Shown piece after piece: positions 47,899 to 56,733 of a stretch of DNA of 64,000 nucleotides. Location of the stretch: NCBI RefSeq assembly GCF_024347635.1, contig NZ_AP025510.1, forward strand, positions 744,001 to 808,000, written 5' to 3'. The translations under genes and the position numbers were made by a program. The number at the start of each line of letters is the position of its first letter. Position 1 is the first letter of the stretch. Origin of the DNA: Vibrio tasmaniensis (GTDB taxonomy: Bacteria > Pseudomonadota > Gammaproteobacteria > Enterobacterales > Vibrionaceae). Under the pieces are notes generated by a model that saw nothing but the letters and a program-made list of their open reading frames with translations, ran no database searches and was not told where the DNA came from.

Positions 47899-48206
47899 TA
47901 TATGTTCGCTCGATCGTTAGTTTAATTTAAGGGAGCAAATCGCCCATTATTCATCCGCCAGTATTGTTTGTCATAATTAGGTATTCAATTTTATGACTGG
48001 CTCTGGCGGCAAGCGGCGTATTGTACTGGTTTCAAAACCGACTGACTAGTAGTCTGATAAAATCTCTTCGGTGGTGGCTTTAATTATCGTTAACACTAGG
48101 CACAGCAAGGGGTAACCCTTTTTTCGAATAAGGTTTTTGGTTACAAGTTAGTTGTGAAAACGTACAATCAAAAACAGTCAAAGAATCAAAATGATAAGTA
48201 CAAAAT

Positions 48207-49382
48207 ATGAACAGTTACGACATTGTAGTAGTGGGTGGTGGCATGGTTGGTGCTGCGACAGCAATCGGCTTTGCAAAGCAAGGTCTGAGTGTTGCGGTGA
48301 TCGAAGGCTTTGCACCAATAGCTTACGATGACGCACAAGCGATGGATATCCGTGTATCTGCAATTTCTCAGGCTTCAGTTGATTTGCTTGAAGAGCTGGG
48401 TGCATGGCACTGCATCGCTGCAATGCGCGTCTGTTCATACAAGCGTTTGGAAACTTGGGAGCACCCTGAGTGTCGTACTCGGTTTGATGCAGCTTCTCTT
48501 GATTTACCTCGTTTAGGTTATATTGTCGAGAACAGACTGATCCAGTTAGGTTTATGGTCTCAATTTGATGCCTACGACAATCTCGACTTGTTATGTCCAG
48601 AAAAGCTGGATGAGATTGAGTTTGGTGAAACTAATATCGTTAAGCTTCAATCAGGAGCTGAGTTATCAGCGAAGTGGGTGATTGGTGCTGATGGCGCGAA
48701 CTCAGCCGTTCGTCAGCAAGCTGGAATTGGCATTACAGCTTGGGATTATCGACAGCACTGTATGCTTATCAACGTAGAAACAGAACAGCCTCAACAAGAT
48801 ATTACTTGGCAGCAATTCCTACCAAGTGGTCCTCGTTCATTTTTGCCATTGTGTTCTCTACCCTCCGACGGTCAAGAAGTCGGGCAGGGATCGTTGGTTT
48901 GGTATGACTCACCATCACGTATAAAGCAACTTTCTGCGATGAGCTCTGAAAAGCTGCGTAATGAAGTACTCGCAAACTTTCCTAAAGAGCTAGGTGATAT
49001 CAAAGTCTTGAACTCAGGCTCATTCCCTTTGACTCGACGTCATGCTCAATCATACTCAAAGAATAATTGCATCTTAGTCGGGGATTCAGCGCACACGATC
49101 AATCCTTTAGCAGGGCAAGGCGTTAACTTGGGCTTTAAAGATGTTTCAGTACTATTGGATGTCACCAAAGAAAAAGGCGAATTGAATCAAGCTGTAGCAA
49201 GACGCTATGAAGTGATGAGAAGAGGCGACAACTTAATGATGCAGAGTGGCATGGACTTCTTCTATAAAACCTTCAGTAATGACATTGGCCCGTTAAAGTT
49301 TGTCCGCAATGCTGCACTAAAGTTAGCAGAAAACTCAGGGCCGATTAAAGCTCAAGTATTGAAATACGCCTTGGGCCTTTAA
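48207..49382 (+). CDS. ubiF: FAD-dependent ubiquinone hydroxylase UbiF
   Basis: Flavoprotein monooxygenase of 391 residues that hydroxylates the ubiquinone ring at C6 in the UbiF branch. The N-terminal dinucleotide motif is VVVGGGMVGAATAIG, the middle motif IGADGANSAVR, and the second FAD motif is LVGDSAHTINPLAGQGVNLG near residue 290. The family also includes UbiH and UbiI; UbiF is chosen because the gene is next to miaB and a Gln/Leu/Met tRNA cluster, exactly as in E. coli. Confidence 0.88.
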   Translation: MNSYDIVVVGGGMVGAATAIGFAKQGLSVAVIEGFAPIAYDDAQAMDIRVSAISQASVDLLEELGAWHCIAAMRVCSYKRLETWEHPECRTRFDAASLDLPRLGYIVENRLIQLGLWSQFDAYDNLDLLCPEKLDEIEFGETNIVKLQSGAELSAKWVIGADGANSAVRQQAGIGITAWDYRQHCMLINVETEQPQQDITWQQFLPSGPRSFLPLCSLPSDGQEVGQGSLVWYDSPSRIKQLSAMSSEKLRNEVLANFPKELGDIKVLNSGSFPLTRRHAQSYSKNNCILVGDSAHTINPLAGQGVNLGFKDVSVLLDVTKEKGELNQAVARRYEVMRRGDNLMMQSGMDFFYKTFSNDIGPLKFVRNAALKLAENSGPIKAQVLKYALGL

Positions 49383-49412
49383 AACGGCTAGATCAGGTTA
49401 TTTATATAGAGA

Positions 49413-49437
49413 AGGAGAGCAGGTGCTCTCCTTTTTT
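49413..49437 (+). terminator. Intrinsic terminator after ubiF
   Basis: AGGAGAGC (49413-49420) pairs with GCTCTCCT (49425-49432), followed by T residues to 49437. Confidence 0.9.
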
Positions 49438-49460
49438 GCTTTTTGTTTTTGTTGTAATGC

Positions 49461-50507
49461 TTATTGTTGCTGAGTGACACAAACAGGCGCATCAATGGCT
49501 AAAGAGTATCCCGTATAGGTGAGGGAGCCATCCTCAATACTGCGTTTGAATGACACGAGGTTGTTGGAGTGCTGGTTGGCGGCGATAAGCCATTGGCCGT
49601 CATTAGTGATATGAAAGTCGCGAGGGAACTTACCTTCAACATCGTAACTATCCATAAAAATGAGCTTTTGAGTGACTGAATCGATTCGAAAACAACTGAT
49701 TCTTGATTGATGTCGGCAAGACACATAAAGGAATTGCTCATCAGGCGATAGCTTAATTGCAGCGGCGGCTTCTCCCTTCTCCATATTAGGTAAGGCATCA
49801 ACCTCACCCACTATATTCCAAATACCTAAAGACTTTTTCAAAATCAATATTGTTTCAGAGAGCTCACAGACTACATAGGCTCTGTCTTCAATTTCGTTAA
49901 AGATTAAATGGCGAGGTCCATTGCCGGCTGGCACTTTAATAGACTGCATTGGTTCATCAAGGAACTCTTCTTGCTCTTCGTCAAAGCAATAGAAGTTGAT
50001 GCGATCGGCTCCAAGATCTACGGTTACAAATTGTGGCGCGTGTTGTAAGAACAGGCTTTGATGAGCGTGTGGGCTAGTTTGTCTCTCTTTGTTTGGCCCT
50101 GAGCCAACCATCTTGATTGTTTTGAGTCGTTTATCGATGGTGCCATTGATATTTAAACTAAATATATCGAATGTGCCTGATGAGTATTGCGATGTGATAG
50201 CAAATTTATTGTTGGGATCTATCGCGACGTGACAGGGGTGATCTCCCGAGACGAGGCTTGCATTAGATGCTAGCTGTGAATCAACATTGGGTATATGAGT
50301 AAGCCGGGGTTGTTTTTTCTGGTCAACTTCAGATGCAGTATAGATCCCAGTTTTTGTCACAGTGACAAAAGAGGGATTAGTACATTTTGCAATCAGCTCT
50401 AGAGATAATAGTTTTCCAGTTTCTAGGTCTAACTGAGTTTGATAAACACCTTGGTTTTTACTTGACGTATCCGTGTAGCAACCGATCGTTAAGGGGAGGG
50501 TTTTCAT
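49461..50507 (-). CDS. Lactonase-family seven-bladed beta-propeller protein
   Basis: 348-residue protein of the 6-phosphogluconolactonase/carboxy-muconate cyclase family. Repeated blade motifs include DHPCHVAIDPNNKFAI near residue 87, SPHAHQSLFL near residue 147, GPRHLIFNE near residue 200 and LSPDEQFLYVSCR near residue 253; histidine and arginine residues at these positions form the catalytic pocket in the family. No signal peptide is seen, so it is cytoplasmic. It may be a Pgl of the oxidative pentose phosphate path, but true substrate is unknown. It stands alone between ubiF and the tRNA operon, a place not occupied by such a gene in E. coli. Confidence 0.75.
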   Translation of the reverse strand: MKTLPLTIGCYTDTSSKNQGVYQTQLDLETGKLLSLELIAKCTNPSFVTVTKTGIYTASEVDQKKQPRLTHIPNVDSQLASNASLVSGDHPCHVAIDPNNKFAITSQYSSGTFDIFSLNINGTIDKRLKTIKMVGSGPNKERQTSPHAHQSLFLQHAPQFVTVDLGADRINFYCFDEEQEEFLDEPMQSIKVPAGNGPRHLIFNEIEDRAYVVCELSETILILKKSLGIWNIVGEVDALPNMEKGEAAAAIKLSPDEQFLYVSCRHQSRISCFRIDSVTQKLIFMDSYDVEGKFPRDFHITNDGQWLIAANQHSNNLVSFKRSIEDGSLTYTGYSLAIDAPVCVTQQQ

Positions 50508-50622
50508 AGGCTAGTCATACTCAATCAGAAAATGGAGCTGACATTGTCTTATAAATCGTATTAAAAGCGAGGCTATAGAAGAGAATTCTTGGTGACTTGG
50601 CTTGCAGATTTACATATTCCAG

Positions 50623-50653
50623 ATAAAACAAAACCCAGCTAAAAAGCTGGGTT
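50623..50653 (-). terminator. Terminator of the tRNA operon
   Basis: AACCCAGCT (50632-50640) pairs with AGCTGGGTT (50645-50653) over four bases. The run beyond it on the minus strand is T-rich. It lies 11 bases after the last tRNA. Confidence 0.9.
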
Positions 50654-50664
50654 CTATTCAATGA

Positions 50665-50749
50665 TGGTGCGGTCGGAGAGACTTGAACTCTCACACCTCT
50701 CGGCGCCAGAACCTAAATCTGGTGCGTCTACCAATTCCGCCACGACCGC
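50665..50749 (-). tRNA. tRNA-Leu(UAG), copy 1
   Basis: 85 nt with encoded CCA. Anticodon TAG sits in a CCAGA/TCTGG stem, and there is a long variable arm. Last gene of the operon. Confidence 0.97.
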
Positions 50750-50857
50750 AGCAAATCTTTATAGTTATATCGACATTGGTGATTCAATATAACGTTGTGC
50801 TCTTGGTTTGCTATTTAGCTTAAAAACAAGCCAACTAAAAACAAAGAGTTTTAATAG

Positions 50858-50932
50858 TGGCTGGGCTACCTGGATTCGAACCAGGGAATGCTGGCATCAA
50901 AAGCCAGTGCCTTACCGCTTGGCGATAGCCCA
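50858..50932 (-). tRNA. tRNA-Gln(UUG), copy 1
   Basis: 75 nt with encoded CCA. Anticodon TTG is in loop TTTTGAT between CTGGC and GCCAG. Confidence 0.97.
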
Positions 50933-50961
50933 ACAGGATATCAATTAAGATATCTAAATAA

Positions 50962-51046
50962 TGGTGCGGTCGGAGAGACTTGAACTCTCACACCTCTCGG
51001 CGCCAGAACCTAAATCTGGTGCGTCTACCAATTCCGCCACGACCGC
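50962..51046 (-). tRNA. tRNA-Leu(UAG), copy 2
   Basis: Identical in sequence to copy 1; 85 nt with CCA. Confidence 0.97.
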
Positions 51047-51137
51047 AGCAAAGCTTTTACTCTAGCGAAGAGTATAGTTAAGAAGACTTATGGTTTGTCT
51101 AAGTAACGTTGTTTGTTCTTCTTTCATAAAGAAAGAA

Positions 51138-51214
51138 TGGTGGCTACTGCGGGATTCGAACCTGCGACCCCATCATTATGAGTGATGTGCTCTAACCAAC
51201 TGAGCTAAGTAGCC
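51138..51214 (-). tRNA. tRNA-Met(CAU), elongator type, copy 1
   Basis: 77 nt with CCA. Anticodon CAT is in loop CTCATAA between CATCA and TGATG. The paired first base and near match to E. coli elongator tRNA-Met show it is not the initiator. Confidence 0.96.
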
Positions 51215-51265
51215 AATAATGAATTTTATGTATTCACTATTTTATCTCTAATTAAAGAGAAATAA

Positions 51266-51350
51266 TGGTGCGGTCGGAGAGACTTGAACTCTCACACCTC
51301 TCGGCGCCAGAACCTAAATCTGGTGCGTCTACCAATTCCGCCACGACCGC
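51266..51350 (-). tRNA. tRNA-Leu(UAG), copy 3
   Basis: First tRNA of the second 601-bp unit; same sequence as copy 1. Confidence 0.97.
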
Positions 51351-51458
51351 AGCAAATCTTTATAGTTATATCGACATTGGTGATTCAATATAACGTTGTG
51401 CTCTTGGTTTGCTATTTAGCTTAAAAACAAGCCAACTAAAAACAAAGAGTTTTAATAG

Positions 51459-51533
51459 TGGCTGGGCTACCTGGATTCGAACCAGGGAATGCTGGCATCA
51501 AAAGCCAGTGCCTTACCGCTTGGCGATAGCCCA
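51459..51533 (-). tRNA. tRNA-Gln(UUG), copy 2
   Basis: Same sequence as Gln copy 1, in the second 601-bp unit. Confidence 0.97.
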
Positions 51534-51562
51534 ACAGGATATCAATTAAGATATCTAAATAA

Positions 51563-51647
51563 TGGTGCGGTCGGAGAGACTTGAACTCTCACACCTCTCG
51601 GCGCCAGAACCTAAATCTGGTGCGTCTACCAATTCCGCCACGACCGC
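51563..51647 (-). tRNA. tRNA-Leu(UAG), copy 4
   Basis: Same sequence as copy 1; second Leu of the second 601-bp unit. Confidence 0.97.
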
Positions 51648-51738
51648 AGCAAAGCTTTTACTCTAGCGAAGAGTATAGTTAAGAAGACTTATGGTTTGTC
51701 TAAGTAACGTTGTTTGTTCTTCTTTCATAAAGAAAGAA

Positions 51739-51815
51739 TGGTGGCTACTGCGGGATTCGAACCTGCGACCCCATCATTATGAGTGATGTGCTCTAACCAA
51801 CTGAGCTAAGTAGCC
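51739..51815 (-). tRNA. tRNA-Met(CAU), elongator type, copy 2
   Basis: Same sequence as Met copy 1, in the second 601-bp unit. Confidence 0.96.
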
Positions 51816-51866
51816 AATAATGAATTTTATGTATTCACTATTTTATCTCTAATTAAAGAGAAATAA

Positions 51867-51951
51867 TGGTGCGGTCGGAGAGACTTGAACTCTCACACCT
51901 CTCGGCGCCAGAACCTAAATCTGGTGCGTCTACCAATTCCGCCACGACCGC
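51867..51951 (-). tRNA. tRNA-Leu(UAG), copy 5
   Basis: Begins the third, partial repeat unit; same sequence as copy 1. Confidence 0.97.
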
Positions 51952-52059
51952 AGCAAATCTTTATAGTTATATCGACATTGGTGATTCAATATAACGTTGT
52001 GCTCTTGGTTTGCTATTTAGCTTAAAAACAAGCCAACTAAAAACAAAGAGTTTTAATAG

Positions 52060-52134
52060 TGGCTGGGCTACCTGGATTCGAACCAGGGAATGCTGGCATC
52101 AAAAGCCAGTGCCTTACCGCTTGGCGATAGCCCA
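52060..52134 (-). tRNA. tRNA-Gln(UUG), copy 3
   Basis: Same sequence as Gln copy 1, in the partial third unit. Confidence 0.97.
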
Positions 52135-52163
52135 ACAGGATATCAATTAAGATATCTAAATAA

Positions 52164-52248
52164 TGGTGCGGTCGGAGAGACTTGAACTCTCACACCTCTC
52201 GGCGCCAGAACCTAAATCTGGTGCGTCTACCAATTCCGCCACGACCGC
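52164..52248 (-). tRNA. tRNA-Leu(UAG), copy 6
   Basis: Same sequence as copy 1. The exact repeat ends about 11 bases beyond it, where the spacer changes. Confidence 0.97.
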
Positions 52249-52335
52249 AGCAAAGCTTTCCTCTCAACTAAGCAAAGAGCCTAGCGAAGAGTATATAGTT
52301 AAGAAGACTTATGGTTTGTCTAAGTAACGTTGTAA

Positions 52336-52410
52336 TGGCTGGGCTACCTGGATTCGAACCAGGGAATGCTGGCATCAAAAGCCAGTGCCTTACCGCTTGG
52401 CGATAGCCCA
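52336..52410 (-). tRNA. tRNA-Gln(UUG), copy 4
   Basis: Same mature sequence, but in a shorter spacer context where a Met gene stands in the repeat units, as if a Met-containing segment was lost. Confidence 0.97.
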
Positions 52411-52439
52411 ACAGGATATCAATTAAGACATCTAAATAA

Positions 52440-52524
52440 TGGTGCGGTCGGAGAGACTTGAACTCTCACACCTCTCGGCGCCAGAACCTAAATCTGGTGC
52501 GTCTACCAATTCCGCCACGACCGC
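52440..52524 (-). tRNA. tRNA-Leu(UAG), copy 7
   Basis: Same sequence as copy 1. The following spacer to Gln copy 5 differs from the repeat-unit spacer at two bases. Confidence 0.97.
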
Positions 52525-52632
52525 AGCAAATCTTTATAGTTATATCGACATTGGTGATTCAATATAACGTTGTGCACTTCGTTTGCTATTTAGCTTAAAA
52601 ACAAGCCAACTAAAAACAAAGAGTTTTAATAG

Positions 52633-52707
52633 TGGCTGGGCTACCTGGATTCGAACCAGGGAATGCTGGCATCAAAAGCCAGTGCCTTACCGCTTGGCGA
52701 TAGCCCA
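52633..52707 (-). tRNA. tRNA-Gln(UUG), copy 5
   Basis: Same sequence as Gln copy 1. Confidence 0.97.
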
Positions 52708-52736
52708 ACAGGATATCAATTAAGACATCTAAATAA

Positions 52737-52821
52737 TGGTGCGGTCGGAGAGACTTGAACTCTCACACCTCTCGGCGCCAGAACCTAAATCTGGTGCGTC
52801 TACCAATTCCGCCACGACCGC
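52737..52821 (-). tRNA. tRNA-Leu(UAG), copy 8
   Basis: Same sequence as copy 1. Confidence 0.97.
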
Positions 52822-52931
52822 AGCAAAGCTTTCCTCTCAACTAAGTAAAGAGCCTAGCGAAGAGTATAGTTATATCGACATTGGTGATTCAATATAACGT
52901 TGTTTGTACTTTTTCTTTCGTAAAGAAAGAA

Positions 52932-53008
52932 TGGTGGCTACTGCGGGATTCGAACCTGCGACCCCATCATTATGAGTGATGTGCTCTAACCAACTGAGCT
53001 AAGTAGCC
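52932..53008 (-). tRNA. tRNA-Met(CAU), elongator type, copy 3
   Basis: Same sequence as Met copy 1; flanking spacers are more divergent than in the 601-bp units. Confidence 0.96.
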
Positions 53009-53085
53009 ATCTGAGAGCGGAGTAATATAATATAATCTCGCTTTCAATGCCATTATCTTTTTAAAGATAATTACACTTTAAATTG

Positions 53086-53160
53086 TGGCTGGGCTACCTG
53101 GATTCGAACCAGGGAATGCTGGCATCAAAAGCCAGTGCCTTACCGCTTGGCGATAGCCCA
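53086..53160 (-). tRNA. tRNA-Gln(UUG), copy 6
   Basis: Same sequence as Gln copy 1; part of the promoter-proximal, older-looking Met-Leu-Gln set. Confidence 0.97.
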
Positions 53161-53189
53161 ACAATGATATCAATTAAGATATCTCAATA

Positions 53190-53274
53190 TGGTGCGGTCG
53201 GAGAGACTTGAACTCTCACACCTCTCGGCGCCAGAACCTAAATCTGGTGCGTCTACCAATTCCGCCACGACCGC
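53190..53274 (-). tRNA. tRNA-Leu(UAG), copy 9
   Basis: Same sequence as copy 1; second gene from the promoter. Confidence 0.97.
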
Positions 53275-53342
53275 TTTACTTTCCTAAAAACTCTTTGCTG
53301 TAAAGAAACATATGTTTAACAACAAACAGAGTGCTTAGGAAA

Positions 53343-53419
53343 TGGTGGCTACTGCGGGATTCGAACCTGCGACCCCATCATTATGAGTGATGTGCTCTAA
53401 CCAACTGAGCTAAGTAGCC
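53343..53419 (-). tRNA. tRNA-Met(CAU), elongator type, copy 4
   Basis: First tRNA of the operon, about 50 bases after the predicted transcription start. Confidence 0.96.
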
Positions 53420-53467
53420 ATTTCCAAATTGTTGCTCATTTCGAAACGTTGCTGCTTCGTCGTGAAC

Positions 53468-53503
53468 GGGGCGCATTATGCGGAGTTGAGCGAAACCCGT
53501 CAA
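53468..53503 (-). promoter_or_regulatory. Stable-RNA promoter of the tRNA operon
   Basis: On the minus strand TTGACG (53503-53498), a 17-base spacer and CATAAT (53480-53475) are followed by a GC-rich discriminator GCGCCCC. An A/T-rich UP-like tract (eight A residues on this strand) lies just upstream. The GC discriminator is typical of promoters shut down by ppGpp in the stringent response; that control is inferred. Confidence 0.88.
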
Positions 53504-53650
53504 CTTTTTTTTTGAATAAATCACGAATAAACATCTGTTCGGTTTCTTTTTAGGCAAAGAGGTGTATTTGTCGACAAAAAATAGCGCTAAAAGGCGATAT
53601 ATATAGGAAGTTAAGTTTCGGATGCGGGGCTGTTTTTGAATCGAGAAAAC

Positions 53651-53680
53651 AAAAAGGCCAGTGAATTCACTGGCCTTTTA
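53651..53680 (-). terminator. Terminator after ychF
   Basis: A 28-bp perfect palindrome AAAAGGCCAGTGAA/TTCACTGGCCTTTT, followed by T residues on the minus strand. It insulates ychF from the tRNA promoter. Confidence 0.85.
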
Positions 53681-53698
53681 TTAGATGTTTATCGGTAA

Positions 53699-54790
53699 TT
53701 AAACGTTGAAACGGAAGTGAACTACATCACCGTCTTTAACGATGTATTCTTTGCCTTCAAGACGCCATTTACCTGCATCTTTTGCTCCGCTTTCACCGCC
53801 AAATTCGATGAAATGTTCGTAACCAACCACTTCTGCACGGATGAATCCTTTTTCGAAGTCGGTGTGGATCTTGCCTGCAGCTTGTGGCGCAGTCGCACCT
53901 ACAGGGATCGTCCAAGCGCGAACTTCTTTAACACCAGCAGTGAAGTAAGTCTGAAGAGTCAGTAGTTCGTAACCAGAGCGGATCACTCGGTTAAGGCCTG
54001 GTTCTTCGATACCCATGTCTGCAAGGAACTCTTCACGATCTTCATCGTCAAGTTCAGAAAGCTCAGATTCGATTGCAGCACAAACAGCAACAACAACGTT
54101 GTTCTCTTTTTCTGCGTACTCACGAACTGCGTCTAGGTAAGGGTTGTTTTCAAAACCATCTTCAGCAACGTTTGCGATGTACATTGTTGGCTTAAGCGTT
54201 AGGAAGTTAAGGTAGTCGATCGCCGCTACTTCTTCTTTAGCAAGTTCAACAGTACGAGCCATACCACCTTCAGTTAGGATTGGTAGTAGCTTTTCAAGAA
54301 CCGTAGTTTCGAATTTAGCGTCTTTATCTCCGCCTTTTGCTTTTTTAGCATTGCGGAAGATTGCACGTTCACAGCTATCTAGATCAGCAAGAGCAAGCTC
54401 AAGGTTGATCACTTCAATATCTTCGATAGGTGATACTTTGCCTGAAACGTGAACGATGTTTTCGTTTTCAAAGCAGCGTACAACGTGACCGATAGCATCA
54501 GTTTCGCGGATGTTAGCTAGGAATTTGTTACCTAGACCTTCACCTTTAGATGCGCCAGCAACTAGGCCTGCGATATCTACGAATTCCATTGTCGTCGGAA
54601 GGATCTTCTGTGGATTAACAATTTTTGCTAATGCATCTAAGCGTAGATCTGGAACCGGAACGATACCTGTGTTTGGTTCGATCGTACAAAATGGAAAGTT
54701 TGCTGCTTCGATGCCTGCTTTAGTCAGTGCGTTAAACAGAGTTGACTTACCAACGTTTGGTAGACCAACGATGCCACATTTAAAACCCAT
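53699..54790 (-). CDS. ychF: Ribosome-binding ATPase YchF (OLA1 type)
   Basis: Obg-related P-loop ATPase of 363 residues that prefers ATP to GTP and binds 70S ribosomes. G1 is GLPNVGKST near residue 8, G3 DIAGLV near residue 69, and a TGS domain closes the protein. The ATG at 54790 gives the family length exactly; a longer in-frame reading from 54850 enters pth. It begins ten bases after the pth stop. Confidence 0.96.
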   Translation of the reverse strand: MGFKCGIVGLPNVGKSTLFNALTKAGIEAANFPFCTIEPNTGIVPVPDLRLDALAKIVNPQKILPTTMEFVDIAGLVAGASKGEGLGNKFLANIRETDAIGHVVRCFENENIVHVSGKVSPIEDIEVINLELALADLDSCERAIFRNAKKAKGGDKDAKFETTVLEKLLPILTEGGMARTVELAKEEVAAIDYLNFLTLKPTMYIANVAEDGFENNPYLDAVREYAEKENNVVVAVCAAIESELSELDDEDREEFLADMGIEEPGLNRVIRSGYELLTLQTYFTAGVKEVRAWTIPVGATAPQAAGKIHTDFEKGFIRAEVVGYEHFIEFGGESGAKDAGKWRLEGKEYIVKDGDVVHFRFNV

Positions 54791-54800
54791 GATATAAACC

Positions 54801-55391
54801 TTATTCTGCTTTGAACGTATGTAAGCGATTTTGTGCTTTTGGTAGGCCATCTTTCAATAAGATGTCTAGGCTACGAACCGATTCGTCAACGACAGCCTCG
54901 ATACACTCTTGCTCTTTCGCAGGAGCTTTGCCTAATACATAACCTGCAACTTTATCTTTGTGTCCTGGATGGCCAATGCCTAATCTAAGACGATAGAATT
55001 CTTTATTGTTACCCTGTTTGCTGATGATGTCTTTCAGACCATTATGTCCTCCATGACCACCACCTTTTTTAAACTTTCCAATACCAGGTGGAAGATCTAA
55101 CTCATCGTGAGCGACCATGATCTCTTCTGGTTTAATTTGGTAGAACTTTGCTAAGGCAGCAACTGCTTTGCCTGACAAGTTCATAAAAGTCGTTGGGATC
55201 AGCAAACGAAGATCTTCACCATGAACCATGATACGACCCGTTAGGCCAAAGAACTTTGGTTCGTTCTTCAGTGTCACGTTATGTACACGTGCTAATTCTT
55301 CAACTACCCAAGCACCCGCATTGTGGCGAGTTTTGGCGTATTCTGGACCTGGATTAGCCAGTCCAACGAGAAGTTTTATTTGTTGGCTCAA
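54801..55391 (-). CDS. pth: Peptidyl-tRNA hydrolase
   Basis: Recycles peptidyl-tRNA dropped from ribosomes. The 196-residue protein has the catalytic histidine in TRHNAGAW near residue 23, [11 protein letters not shown] near residue 94, and [13 protein letters not shown] near residue 109. It shares a unit with ychF, as in most gammaproteobacteria. Confidence 0.96.
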
Positions 55392-55512
55392 GGTATGGAT
55401 CTCTCTTGGGATTTCAAAAAGCGCCGTATGATATCACAGTTTATGAAAAAGGTGCGAGCTAGCTGATAGCAACTCAATGATTCGAACTGTGCTCAAATTC
55501 ACTTTGTGGTCG

Positions 55513-55678
55513 TTATACCAATCGTAGTAAATAACTGGTCACCCTAGCTGGTTAAAATGCTCGATAACTGCGTTATAATTTTTGGTTGTAGAATAACTAC
55601 TTATCAAAAAATCACGCCTTGTTCTCAAGCTTTTTTCCTGCGCTATTTCTGAACACTTACTTACTGTGATTGGTATTA
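55513..55678. mobile_element. MITE-like Vibrio intergenic element
   Basis: A 166-bp non-coding stretch with imperfect inverted ends: the left end begins TTATACCAATCGTAGTAAATAA and the right end reads, inverted, TAATACCAATCACAGTAAGTAA, with four mismatches in 22. It lies between pth and the prs terminator and has no ORF. I recall very similar sequences dispersed in vibrio genomes, but dispersion cannot be shown from one window. Target-site duplication is not obvious. Confidence 0.6.
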
Positions 55679-55684
55679 GATATA

Positions 55685-55713
55685 AAAAAAGCACTTCATC
55701 GAATGAAGTGCTT
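55685..55713 (-). terminator. Terminator after prs
   Basis: AAGCACTTCAT (55689-55699) pairs perfectly with ATGAAGTGCTT (55703-55713) over three bases, with a T run on the minus strand. Confidence 0.9.
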
Positions 55714-55761
55714 AATATCTTTTTCAGATTGTTCTGCTAAAGCAAAGCTATAGAGCTTTGA

Positions 55762-56706
55762 TTAGTTGAACATCGCAGAGATAGACTCTTCGTTGCTGAT
55801 ACGACGAATCGCTTCAGCAAGCATGCGAGAAAGGCTTAGTTCAGTTACTTTACCTGTCGCAGCCATCTCTGGAGAAAGCTTGATTGAATCAGTAACAATA
55901 ACTTGGTCTAGAACTGAATTGCGGATGTTTTCTGCAGCAGTACCAGAGAATACAGCGTGAGTTGCGTAAGCGAATACACGCTTAGCACCGCGCTCTTTAA
56001 GCGCTTCAGCTGCTTTACACAGTGTGCCACCAGTGTCGATCATGTCATCAACGATAACACAGTCACGACCTTCAACATCACCGATTAGGTTCATTACTTC
56101 AGAAACGTTAGCACGTGGACGACGCTTATCAACGATAGCGATGTCAACATCACCTAGCGCTTTAGCTGTAGCACGAGCACGTACAACACCACCAAGGTCT
56201 GGAGAAACCACTACTGGGTTTTCTAGACCACGGTTAGCCATGTCTTCTAGAAGAACTGGAGTGCCGAAGATGTTATCAACAGGTACATCGAAGAAGCCTT
56301 GGATTTGCTCTGCGTGTAGGTCGATAGTAAGAACGCGGTCAACGCCAACGTTAGAAAGGAAATCTGCAACAACTTTTGCAGTAATAGGCACACGAGCAGA
56401 ACGTACACGACGATCTTGACGGGCATAACCGAAGTAAGGGATTACAGCAGTAATACGGCCAGCAGAAGCACGGCGCATTGCGTCAATCATTACCACCAAT
56501 TCCATAAGGTTGTCATTGGTTGGTGCACAAGTTGATTGAATCAGGAATACATCGCTACCACGAACGTTTTCATTGATTTGAACAGCGACTTCGCCATCAG
56601 AAAAACGGTCTACAGTAGCATCGCCAAGAGAGATATATAGACGATCAGCAATACGTTGGGCTAGTTCAGGTGTTGCGTTACCAGCAAATAGCTTCATATC
56701 AGGCAC
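55762..56706 (-). CDS. prs: Ribose-phosphate pyrophosphokinase
   Basis: Makes PRPP from ribose-5-phosphate and ATP, the sugar donor for Gpt in this window and for nucleotide, histidine and NAD synthesis. The 314-residue class I enzyme starts at a GTG ([10 protein letters not shown], identical to the E. coli start), has the ATP loop [10 protein letters not shown] near residue 96 and the PRPP-binding [12 protein letters not shown] near residue 217. It is 27 bases from ispE. Confidence 0.97.
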   Translation of the reverse strand: MPDMKLFAGNATPELAQRIADRLYISLGDATVDRFSDGEVAVQINENVRGSDVFLIQSTCAPTNDNLMELVVMIDAMRRASAGRITAVIPYFGYARQDRRVRSARVPITAKVVADFLSNVGVDRVLTIDLHAEQIQGFFDVPVDNIFGTPVLLEDMANRGLENPVVVSPDLGGVVRARATAKALGDVDIAIVDKRRPRANVSEVMNLIGDVEGRDCVIVDDMIDTGGTLCKAAEALKERGAKRVFAYATHAVFSGTAAENIRNSVLDQVIVTDSIKLSPEMAATGKVTELSLSRMLAEAIRRISNEESISAMFN

Positions 56707-56733
56707 GGTGGAAACCTCGGGTTGCGTCCAGTT

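Larger units (their letters stand above)
50665..52259. repeat. Exact 601-bp tandem repeat carrying four tRNA genes
   Basis: The unit Leu-Gln-Leu-Met with spacers occupies 50665-51265 and recurs identically at 51266-51866. A third partial copy (51867-52259) covers Leu-Gln-Leu before diverging. By eye there is no difference between copies over 994 aligned bases at an offset of 601. Exact identity, including spacers, implies recent duplication or gene conversion. Confidence 0.95.

Noticed and set aside
48108..48125. Terminator-like hairpin upstream of ubiF
   Set aside because: The stem is only five base pairs and no transcript source upstream is evident, so it is too weak to call.
50665..53419. 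CRISPR-like alternation of repeats and spacers
   Set aside because: The repeats fold as tRNAs with anticodons and encoded CCA, and the spacers are themselves repeated.
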